A DNA stretch of 14,842 nt, from the NCBI GenBank assembly GCA_028288945.1, contig JAQGHH010000517.1:1-14842 (forward strand), given 5' to 3'. The translations under genes were made by a program, and so were the position numbers. Within the stretch, counting starts at the first letter, position 1. Each line of letters begins with the position of its first letter. Source of the stretch: Phycisphaerales bacterium (GTDB lineage Bacteria; Planctomycetota; Phycisphaerae; Tepidisphaerales; Tepidisphaeraceae). The notes below the pieces were generated by a model that worked only from the letters and a program-made list of their open reading frames with translations, was not told the DNA's origin and ran no database searches. Positions 6,943 to 13,266 of this stretch are shown here, in pieces.

Positions 6943-7056
6943 ATTTGCGATTGCCGATTTGCGATTTGCGATTTGCGAATGGGGGAGGAAATAGGAAGAG
7001 CTTTTATCGGTGGCCACTTCGGCCCGTCTTTCAATCGCAAATCGGTAATCGCAAAT
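6943..7056. repeat. Inverted-repeat element E with GATTTGC heptamers
   Basis: Positions 6943-6966 and 7033-7056 are reverse complements at 23 of 24 bases. The left side also carries three tandem copies of the heptamer GATTTGC (6956-6976) followed by a degenerate one. It lies between skp and lpxD, two genes of one conserved operon. On the minus strand it is open in the lpxD frame and would encode SQIANRKSAIANAF. That peptide is a mark of the repeat, not part of LpxD. Confidence 0.85.
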
Positions 7057-7099
7057 CACTCTGATCGGGAATAACTCCGATCGCACTCGGAATTTCTCG

Positions 7100-7693
7100 T
7101 TATTTGCCTTTCGCCGCGGCGTAGTTTTTGTCGAGCGAGGCGATCACTTTTTCGCTGAGGTCCACGTTCTTCGAGGAGAAGAGGACGTTGTACGAAGCGA
7201 GCAACCCGCGGAGTTCGGCATAGGACATCCCCTCAATGTTGTTCGGCTCGCGACGCCCGTCGGTGACCACGAGGTCCAAACCTTCCTTCTTGGCGATATC
7301 TCCGACGGCGGCCTCGATCTTTTCGTACATGCCCTTGGCAAAGTACTTATTCTCGCGGTCAAGAGCGGCCTGGGTGATGGCGCCCCAGGACTGCAGTTCG
7401 CCTTTTGCCGCGTCAATCTCGGCGGCCTTGTTCTTGTACTGCGGTGATCCGGGCTTGAGCTCGTGCATCTGCCGCATGAGGTCGCCGATCGCGGCTTTCT
7501 TTTGCTGGGCGGTGGCTTCAAGCTCCTTGCCACGGAGTTCCAGCTTCTCTTTAAAGTCCTTGAACTCTTGCGATTCTTCGAAGATGCGGGACGGATTGGC
7601 GGTGCCGACCTTGGTGTTCGCTTCAGGGGCCGCCGACGCCCCGGAGGCCAGCATGCCGACAAAGAGTAAGGGCAACAGACTGCGGAATTTCAT
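7100..7693 (-). CDS. skp: Periplasmic chaperone, OmpH/Skp family
   Basis: Periplasmic holdase that binds unfolded outer-membrane proteins and passes them to the BAM complex. 197 aa, slightly longer than E. coli Skp. Signal peptide at residues 1-22 (MKFRSLLPLLFVGMLASGASAA). The mature part begins with the family's KVGTANPSRIFEESQEFK (28-45), followed by a long charged coiled coil (about 42-130) rich in Lys and Glu, which forms the Skp tentacles. The C-terminal strand LDLVVTDGR (139-147) closes the body domain. The ATG at 7693 follows AAAGGA (7702-7707) at 8 bases. It starts 21 bases after the bamA stop, so the two genes are very likely co-transcribed. Low sequence conservation is normal in this family; the call rests on pattern plus gene order. 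Confidence 0.93.
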   Translation of the reverse strand: MKFRSLLPLLFVGMLASGASAAPEANTKVGTANPSRIFEESQEFKDFKEKLELRGKELEATAQQKKAAIGDLMRQMHELKPGSPQYKNKAAEIDAAKGELQSWGAITQAALDRENKYFAKGMYEKIEAAVGDIAKKEGLDLVVTDGRREPNNIEGMSYAELRGLLASYNVLFSSKNVDLSEKVIASLDKNYAAAKGK

Positions 7694-7714
7694 GGCGTGA
7701 GTCCTTTCGGAAGG

Positions 7715-10159
7715 TTATTGGCTGAATCCCAGCGAGAAGCTGATCAACTGTTTGTCGTCCTGATTGGCTTTGGTGACGGGCACGGCAAAGTCGATCGCCA
7801 GCGGCGTCTGACCCAGGAACGGAAGGATCAGCCGGACGCCCGCCCCGACGCTGCTGCGGATTGTACCGAGGCGGAACCCGGACTCAACGTCCCCGACGTC
7901 GGTGAAGACCACGCCGCGGAGCGTTTCGCCGTAGATGGGGAAATTCAGCTCCGCGGTGCCGGTGAGTGCGAAGTTGCCGCCGATCGGGTCCTGCCCACGC
8001 CCCTCGCGCGGGCTGACTCCGCGGAAGCGGAAGCCGCGGAGCGACCCGATGCCGCCGCCGTAAAACCGTTCGAAGAAGACTGAATTGCCGGGGATGTACC
8101 CCGCGAACCCGTGCAGGCCCAGCACGGTCCTGCGGTCGATGAGGTCTTCAAAAATCGTCTGGTAGGCGTCCACATTCACCGACAGTTTGTGGAAGTGGTA
8201 GTCGCCGCCCATGGCGCCCACGTACTCGTAGCCGAAGCTTTGGACCGACCCCATGTAGGGGAAAAACCCCGGGTTGGTCGTGTCCCGGCGGACCTGGACG
8301 CCCGCGCCGGTGAGAAAATGATTGCCCTCGGCGGCGAGGATCTGCTCGGAGCGGTATTTGGCGTCGTCGATGTGGCCGATCTTCACGCCTTCGGCGCGGA
8401 GGCTCAGGCTCGCCTGCCACGTGTAGTCGAAGCGCTTGCCGAACGACACACGGTCGCCCTCCCGGCGGTCGTCGTAGTGCTCACGCAATCGGTCGCGGAG
8501 GTACAGGTCGTTGCTGAAGCTGTAGGGCTGGTCGAAGAGGTACGGCTCGGTGAAGCTGAGGCTCGCGTTGGTGGCGATGGTCCCCGGCTCGAAGGTGGCG
8601 ACGAATGTCTGGCCCGCCCCGGTGAACGAGCCGGGGGCGAAGAGGTCCCGGATGTCGTTGGGCGGGTTGGAGATGTCGAAATTCGTCTGGCGGTAGGTGA
8701 TGTTGCCGCCAACGCCGCCGTTGCTATTAATGCCGGCGCCGACGTTAAAGCTCGCGGTCCGGGCTTCGGTGACTTCCACGAGCAGGTCGCGGAAATTGGG
8801 GTCGTCCCCGACGGGGGTGACCGCGACGTTGCTGAAGTACGGCCTGGCGCGCAGCCGCTCGATGGAGTCCTGGACTTCGCCGCTGTTGTAGAGCGTGCCG
8901 GGCACCAGGTCGCGGAATTCGCGCTTTACGAGCTTGTCCTGGCTGCGCGTGTTGCCCTTCACATGGATGGCCCCCATGCGGAAGGGTTTGCCTTCATGAA
9001 TGTCGTAGACGAGATCGACCTTGCCCGGCTCCTGGAGGAACACCGGCCGGTGCTCAATGCGCAGGTAGTCCGGGTCGGCGGAGGCGGGCTGGTAAATGTA
9101 GCCTAACGGGCTGTAGTCCTTAACCAATTCGTTGACGTCGCGCTTGAGCAGCTCGTCGTCCCACGCCATGCCCGGGGCCAGCTTAAGATTCTGGCGCAAG
9201 GCGGCCTCGCCCAGATGGCTGTTGCCCTCGAATTTCACGTTCCGCACCATATACCGGCGGCCTTCGTCGATCAGAAAATCGACTTCGACTTCGGTGTTGT
9301 CGGGCGAGAAGATCAGCCGCCGACCGACGCGCACGTCGAAGAAGCCGTGGTTCTCGTAGAACTTGTGAAGCGACGCGACGTCTTCGTCCAGCAGATCCAG
9401 ATCGAGCTTGCCGGGGCGGAAGATGAAGATCCACGAACTGGTCTTCACTTCGGCGTTCAGGCGGTCCTTGTCGAAGGATTTGGCCCCGATGAAATCGACC
9501 ATCCGGATGCGGACCTGCGGCCCTTCGACGACGTCGAAGATCAACTCGCCGCGTTGCGCGAGCGGTTCGGCGGGTACGTCCACCCGCGCGTAGGGATAAT
9601 TCTCGTCGCGGTACTGATTGACGATGGCCTGCTTGGCCAACGCGATGCGGAAGGAGTCGATCGCCTGCCCTTCTTTCAAGTCGGCGGCGGCTTTCAGCGA
9701 ATCGGTCGAGATCGCGCGGTTACCCCGGAAGGAGATGCTCCGGATGAGCTTTTGTTCGGTGACCTCGAACACCACCACCACGCCGCCCGCGGGCGTCGGC
9801 TCGACGCGGGCCTGCACGTTGGAAAACTTCTTGAGATCGAAGATGCGCTGGTAGTCTTCCTGAACGGTCGCCGGGTCGAATTTATCGCCGGCCGCGGTGC
9901 GGATGAGCTTGGCGATGAGACCGGTGGAGACGGTTGTGTTGCCCAGGATACGGACCTGTTCGACCGTGCGGCCCTTTAGTTCGGGCGTGAGGTTCGGACG
10001 GCTGGCGAGAGGCGGAGGGCCCGGCGGGACGGGGGCCTGTGCAAGGGCGGCGTGCGGCAGGGCGAGGCCCAAACCAAGCAACGGTGTGCAGATCCTCCGC
10101 AGCGCCGGCTTTCGAAGTTTCGCTCGTGTCACGCGTGGCCCGATCCGCAAAGTGCCCAC
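7715..10159 (-). CDS. bamA: Outer-membrane protein assembly factor BamA (Omp85 family)
   Basis: Core of the BAM machine that folds beta-barrel proteins into the outer membrane. 814 aa. The N-terminal signal peptide is long (about 1-41), with a basic region and the hydrophobic TPLLGLGLALPHAALA. Five POTRA domains lie at roughly 64-136, 137-213, 216-301, 302-390 and 393-466. POTRA5 holds GAIHVKGNTRSQDKLVKREF. The 16-strand barrel runs from about 470 to the end, with the loop-6 motif SLRGF at 706-710 (family VRGF/Y) and VVFTDVGDV at 750-758. The last residues are SLGFSQ: the aromatic expected at the very end is two residues in. The GTG start at 10159 is fixed by AGGAGG eight bases upstream and the signal peptide. 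It leads bamA-skp-lpxD, with a good promoter just upstream. Confidence 0.97.
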   Translation of the reverse strand: MGTLRIGPRVTRAKLRKPALRRICTPLLGLGLALPHAALAQAPVPPGPPPLASRPNLTPELKGRTVEQVRILGNTTVSTGLIAKLIRTAAGDKFDPATVQEDYQRIFDLKKFSNVQARVEPTPAGGVVVVFEVTEQKLIRSISFRGNRAISTDSLKAAADLKEGQAIDSFRIALAKQAIVNQYRDENYPYARVDVPAEPLAQRGELIFDVVEGPQVRIRMVDFIGAKSFDKDRLNAEVKTSSWIFIFRPGKLDLDLLDEDVASLHKFYENHGFFDVRVGRRLIFSPDNTEVEVDFLIDEGRRYMVRNVKFEGNSHLGEAALRQNLKLAPGMAWDDELLKRDVNELVKDYSPLGYIYQPASADPDYLRIEHRPVFLQEPGKVDLVYDIHEGKPFRMGAIHVKGNTRSQDKLVKREFRDLVPGTLYNSGEVQDSIERLRARPYFSNVAVTPVGDDPNFRDLLVEVTEARTASFNVGAGINSNGGVGGNITYRQTNFDISNPPNDIRDLFAPGSFTGAGQTFVATFEPGTIATNASLSFTEPYLFDQPYSFSNDLYLRDRLREHYDDRREGDRVSFGKRFDYTWQASLSLRAEGVKIGHIDDAKYRSEQILAAEGNHFLTGAGVQVRRDTTNPGFFPYMGSVQSFGYEYVGAMGGDYHFHKLSVNVDAYQTIFEDLIDRRTVLGLHGFAGYIPGNSVFFERFYGGGIGSLRGFRFRGVSPREGRGQDPIGGNFALTGTAELNFPIYGETLRGVVFTDVGDVESGFRLGTIRSSVGAGVRLILPFLGQTPLAIDFAVPVTKANQDDKQLISFSLGFSQ

Positions 10160-10167
10160 AACCGCGG

Positions 10168-10173
10168 CCTCCT
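10168..10173 (-). promoter_or_regulatory. Shine-Dalgarno AGGAGG that sets the bamA GTG start
   Basis: On the minus strand AGGAGG is followed by 8 bases and then GTG at 10159. This is the strongest ribosome site in the window and decides for the GTG start. Confidence 0.8.
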
Positions 10174-10195
10174 GCCGCTTTTCCCTTGGACGGGA

Positions 10196-10223
10196 AGTGT
10201 AGCCGTGCTCACCGGGATGTAAA
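10196..10223 (-). promoter_or_regulatory. Candidate sigma70-type promoter for bamA-skp-lpxD
   Basis: On the minus strand TTTACA (10218-10223) is separated by 16 bases from TACACT (10196-10201). This matches the -35 at 5 of 6 and the -10 at 4 of 6. Transcription would start near 10189, giving a leader of about 30 bases that contains the AGGAGG. It lies in the 146-base gap after the C45-like gene, where no repeat or other signal was seen. Confidence 0.5.
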
Positions 10224-10305
10224 GCGGGGACGGGGCCGCGCGACGAGCAGCAAACGAACGCTCAGCGCAATCGGACTCACTCACTAAGGGGAGCAAATCG
10301 GCGCT

Positions 10306-11439
10306 CTAATGGAAATACTTTTTAAGATCGAGCCGATGGAACTTCCCCGATGCCGCGTTGCGGCCGGCGGCGAGGTAGAGGGTTCTTGTCGACGGCTCGA
10401 AGACCATCGACTGTAGCGTGAAATCACCCTGGGCGGCACCCGCGAGCATCGATTCGATCTGCTTTTCGCCGATGTGACCGTAGTCGGATTTGGCCGTGTC
10501 GTGCAGGAGGTCATAGCGGTTGCAGCGGCCGGCGGTGTCGGCGTCCTCGCCGCGCTGGTGGTTGGTGCTGATTAGCGCCGACCCTTCTGTGCCGTGCCGC
10601 ACTTTTACGGATTTGGGTGTGATCTCCACCACCGCGCGGGTTCCGCTCGCATCCATCAGCATCAGATTGTTGGAGGTCTGCCGCGGCGTGCTTTCGAGCA
10701 GCTTCACCGCCTCGTCCACCGTCCGGCAGCGCTCGAGCACCGTGCGGTAAAGCAGCGTGTACGGCATTGCGTCTGGAAGGCGCGAGCCACGGGTGACTTC
10801 CATGTTCGCAAGGGCCAGGCCGTGTTCGTTCATCCCGCTCAGCACCCCGGCCATTCCGGGCCACCCGATCGCCGCGAACTGATAGCGGCCGTCGTCGGGG
10901 TGGTAGACGAAGACGGTCGTGTATTTGTCTGCGATGTTAAAGGATGGGAAGTCGAGGTTGCGCCCGAACCGGGCGACGTGGTCCGGGGCGGCGGAGGCGG
11001 GCAGTGTGATCGTCGAACACGCAGTCATCGGCGACAGGTCGAGAAAGCACTGCGCGAGAATCGCTTCGCGCGGGTCCATGCCGACTTCCTTCGCCATCGC
11101 TGCCGTTTCCGTCCGGTGTTCGGGTCGGAACTTTGCTTCAAACAACGACGCCGCGGCCATGGCCAGCAGACGATGCCCGGGCGAGCCCATGTAAACGCGG
11201 AGGTATTTGTCCTGAAGCAGCTTGATCGGCTCGGCCAGTTGTTTGCCGTGCCCCGTTCCCAAATCAGCCGCACTTCCCCGTAATTCAACGAGAGGCAGCG
11301 GAAATTTCTCTTCGAGCGGCACGGGCGGCGGCGCCACCGCCAGGGAGACGGGCGCCGGGCCGGGCGGGGGGGCGCTGACGCAACCTGCGTTCGACGCGGC
11401 GATCAACATGAACGGCACGAGCAGCGTTCTGAACGACAT
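10306..11439 (-). CDS. C45-like Ntn-hydrolase acyltransferase/acylase, predicted lipoprotein
   Basis: 377 aa, related to the acyl-CoA:6-aminopenicillanate acyltransferase (peptidase C45) group of Ntn hydrolases. These cleave themselves before a Cys that then acts as the catalytic nucleophile on amide bonds. Evidence: GTGHGKQLAEPI at 61-72 (family G..hG motif); TACST at 139-143 with Cys141 as likely nucleophile and self-cleavage expected before it; FGRNLDFPS at 158-166; GMNEHGLAL at 202-210; and STNHQ at 291-295. The N-terminus MSFRTLLVPFMLIAASNAGC is a signal with a lipobox-like NAGC (Cys20), then a Pro-rich linker, so it should be anchored in the periplasm or outer membrane. The ATG at 11439 follows AAGGAAG (11443-11449). 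The frame is open far upstream, antisense to queG, which is chance. The substrate is unknown. Confidence 0.87.
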   Translation of the reverse strand: MSFRTLLVPFMLIAASNAGCVSAPPPGPAPVSLAVAPPPVPLEEKFPLPLVELRGSAADLGTGHGKQLAEPIKLLQDKYLRVYMGSPGHRLLAMAAASLFEAKFRPEHRTETAAMAKEVGMDPREAILAQCFLDLSPMTACSTITLPASAAPDHVARFGRNLDFPSFNIADKYTTVFVYHPDDGRYQFAAIGWPGMAGVLSGMNEHGLALANMEVTRGSRLPDAMPYTLLYRTVLERCRTVDEAVKLLESTPRQTSNNLMLMDASGTRAVVEITPKSVKVRHGTEGSALISTNHQRGEDADTAGRCNRYDLLHDTAKSDYGHIGEKQIESMLAGAAQGDFTLQSMVFEPSTRTLYLAAGRNAASGKFHRLDLKKYFH

Positions 11440-11572
11440 GTACTTCCTTGTGTATAAGCGAGCGGATCCGTTCACCTGCGGAGCCCAGTGAATGATACCG
11501 ATCGCACCGGGCGGCAGTTCGCGCAACCCGCGGCCGTACTCCATTTGCGGAATGTATTCCTGTCGAACTCTG

Positions 11573-11588
11573 CATTGGCCGGCCAATG
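11573..11588. promoter_or_regulatory. 16-bp perfect palindrome in the divergent C45-like/queG gap
   Basis: CATTGGCC followed by GGCCAATG, with no spacer. Just upstream is a second dyad, GGAAT-GT-ATTCC (11549-11560). The gap of 207 bases must hold both divergent promoters, so either dyad could be an operator. No convincing promoter hexamer pairs were found, and chance is possible at this GC content. Confidence 0.3.
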
Positions 11589-11646
11589 ATATGACCCGTG
11601 TTCGTATGGTAAAGGCGTGGGCGGGGCGCTTACTATTGCCTTGAGA

Positions 11647-12630
11647 ATGCTCCCATCGTCCAACACTCTCGACCTGGCATCGCATGCCTTGGCCCTCAAC
11701 GTCAAGGCCAAGGCGCGGGAATTGGGCTTTGATCTCGTCGGCATTGCCCCGGCGGAATCGTCGCAATATCAGGCCTATTTCCGGCAGTGGCTCGACGAAG
11801 GGCAGGCGGGGACGATGCATTATCTGGCCGACCGTTTCGAGGAGCGGACACAGCCGTCGGTGTATTTTGGCGGGGCGGTTAGCGTCGTTTGTGTTGCGCT
11901 GAACTATCACGCGGCGCTGGAGCCGGTCGCGCCCGAACAGCAGTCGCACTATGCCCGGGTGGCGCGCTATGCCCTGGGTGACGACTATCACGAAATCATC
12001 AAAGATCGACTCTACGATCTGGCCGACTGGATTCGCGAAACCGTGCCCGGGTCGCGCACGCGGTGCGGCGTCGACACCGTCCCGGTCATGGAAAAAGAAT
12101 TGGCCGCCCGCGCGGGCATCGGGTGGGTCGGCAAGAACACTTGCGTGATCAATCCGCGCCTGGGCTCCTGGCTTCTGCTCGGCGAAGTGCTGACGACCAT
12201 TCCGCTGCCCGCCGACGAGCCCGCGACAGATCACTGCGGCTCGTGCACGCGTTGCCTCGACGCCTGCCCCACGGGGGCGATCACAGCCCCCTATCAACTC
12301 GACGCCCGCCGATGCATCTCGTATCTAACCATCGAGCATCGAGGCGAAATCGCCGACGAATTGAAGCCCCAGATCGGCGACTGGCTCTACGGCTGCGACC
12401 TCTGCCAGGACGTCTGTCCACACAACCGCCACCAGCCCGACGCCCTGGACCCCGCCCTCCAACCACGCTTTCCCACCGGCGGGCTTGATGTCCGCGAAGT
12501 GCTGACGTGGGACGAAGACACCTACCGCGCGAAACTCCGGCACAGCGCCATGAAACGAGTCAAGCTCCCCGTCCTCCAACGCAACGCGGCCATCGTCTCC
12601 AAGAACCTGCGAGCCCGGCACGGTCCGTAG
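11647..12630 (+). CDS. queG: Epoxyqueuosine reductase
   Basis: Cobalamin- and iron-sulfur-dependent enzyme for the last step of queuosine synthesis: reduces epoxyqueuosine in the tRNA wobble position to queuosine. 327 aa from this ATG. The N-terminal part has GFDLVGIAPA (27-36) and the family core GVDTVPVMEKELAARAGIGWVGKNT (141-165), including the conserved Asp143. Two ferredoxin-like clusters follow: C197-x2-C200-x2-C203-x3-C207P, and C250-x2-C253-x3-C257P with a further Cys223. The C-terminal LRHSAMKRVKLPVLQRNAAI (297-316) is typical. It is shorter than E. coli or B. subtilis QueG (about 380 aa) because it lacks the extra C-terminal domain. A GTG at 11617 is an alternative start; neither has a strong ribosome site. 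The gene ends inside repeat F and is followed by a lipoprotein gene. Confidence 0.95.
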   Translation: MLPSSNTLDLASHALALNVKAKARELGFDLVGIAPAESSQYQAYFRQWLDEGQAGTMHYLADRFEERTQPSVYFGGAVSVVCVALNYHAALEPVAPEQQSHYARVARYALGDDYHEIIKDRLYDLADWIRETVPGSRTRCGVDTVPVMEKELAARAGIGWVGKNTCVINPRLGSWLLLGEVLTTIPLPADEPATDHCGSCTRCLDACPTGAITAPYQLDARRCISYLTIEHRGEIADELKPQIGDWLYGCDLCQDVCPHNRHQPDALDPALQPRFPTGGLDVREVLTWDEDTYRAKLRHSAMKRVKLPVLQRNAAIVSKNLRARHGP

Positions 12631-12688
12631 GTTCGGCTCCGCCGAACATCCTTGCTTTGCGGAAGAGACGTTCGGCAAAGCCGAACCT
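12629..12688. repeat. REP-like hairpin doublet F
   Basis: Two perfect 7-bp hairpins share the stem GTTCGGC paired with GCCGAAC. The first (12631-12647) has loop TCC and the second (12670-12686) has loop AAA. The ends 12629-12637 and 12680-12688 are perfect 9-base inverted repeats. GTAG precedes the first hairpin, and GGAG precedes the second when read on the minus strand. GTAG/GGAG are the tetranucleotides known beside REP hairpins handled by REP-associated tyrosine transposases (RAYTs). The GTAG overlaps the TAG stop of queG. Confidence 0.9.
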
Positions 12689-12779
12689 CCATGCTTTTCC
12701 GCCTCTGCCCAAGTCTCCGCAAATCGATATGATCCGCTTTCAGGGAATTTCCTTGCCGATGTCTAACCGGAGCCCGTGC

Positions 12780-13187
12780 ATGCGATTGCTTTTGCGTCTA
12801 TTGCCCGCGATGTTGCTCATGATCTCTGCCGCGTCGTGCGCTTCGCCTCTTCAGCAGGCTTCCCGGCGGCAGGGGACCGTGACTCACATCGTCATTTGCT
12901 GGCTCCATGACCGGCACGACGAGACGGCGCTCAAGGCCGTCACCGACGCAGCAGGGCAACTCCGGGACATTCCGGGCGTGGTGAACATCAGCGTCGGCCG
13001 GGTGGTGCCGTCAGCGCGGGACGTGGTGGACAGTAGCTTCGACCTCGCCATCGTCGTCACGTTCACGGACGGCGCGGCGATGCGGCGCTACCTCGCCCAC
13101 CCGAAACACCTGGAACTCAAGAAGAACGTCCTGGACCGGTACGTGACGAAGTACCGCGTGTACGATGCGGTGTCGGAAAACCCGTGA
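12780..13187 (+). CDS. Dabb-domain (stress-responsive alpha/beta barrel) lipoprotein
   Basis: 135 aa. Residues 1-20, MRLLLRLLPAMLLMISAASC, form a lipoprotein-type signal with Cys20 as the probable lipidated residue (lipobox AASC, imperfect). The rest matches the Dabb dimeric ferredoxin-like fold: VTHIVICWLHD (34-44), LRDIPGVVNISVGR (61-74), SSFDLAIVVTFTDGAAMRRYLAHPKH (85-110) and a closing VTKYRVYDAV (122-131). Dabb proteins are small dimers, some acting as aromatic or polyketide cyclases; the role here is unknown. ATGs at 12729 and 12759 are upstream alternatives. The start at 12780 is preferred for GGAG at 12769-12772 and because it puts a clean signal peptide at the N-terminus. It follows queG on the same strand across repeat F and converges on hsp20. 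Confidence 0.85.
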   Translation: MRLLLRLLPAMLLMISAASCASPLQQASRRQGTVTHIVICWLHDRHDETALKAVTDAAGQLRDIPGVVNISVGRVVPSARDVVDSSFDLAIVVTFTDGAAMRRYLAHPKHLELKKNVLDRYVTKYRVYDAVSENP

Positions 13188-13189
13188 CG

Positions 13190-13243
13190 AAAAAAGGCAC
13201 GGATGATGAACGGGCCAAGCCATGGCCGGCGTTCATCATCCGT
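13190..13243 (-). terminator. Intrinsic terminator of hsp20
   Basis: A 14-bp perfect stem (13199-13212 with 13230-13243) has a 17-base loop that itself contains GGCCA/TGGCC. On the minus strand it is followed within 3 bases by six T (13190-13195), the classical Rho-independent layout, 23 bases after the hsp20 stop. On the plus strand the hairpin lacks a T tract, so it should stop Dabb transcripts less well. Confidence 0.85.
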
Positions 13244-13266
13244 CGGACTCGCAGCGTCGATTGGGA

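Noticed and set aside
6943..6976. GATTTGC tandem units considered as a CRISPR or origin iteron array
   Set aside because: Units are only 7 bases, three in number and contiguous without spacers; no dnaA, rep or cas gene is nearby. They belong to element E.
8111..9979. Long plus-strand frames antisense to bamA
   Set aside because: Shadow frames; the bamA reading has all POTRA and barrel motifs.
11440..12297. Upstream extension of the C45-like gene, antisense to queG
   Set aside because: The lipoprotein signal at 11439 with AAGGAAG just upstream marks the true start, and the extension has no family sequence.
12507..12779. Upstream extension of the Dabb gene overlapping queG
   Set aside because: The first part is queG in another frame; a signal peptide and GGAG point to the start at 12780.
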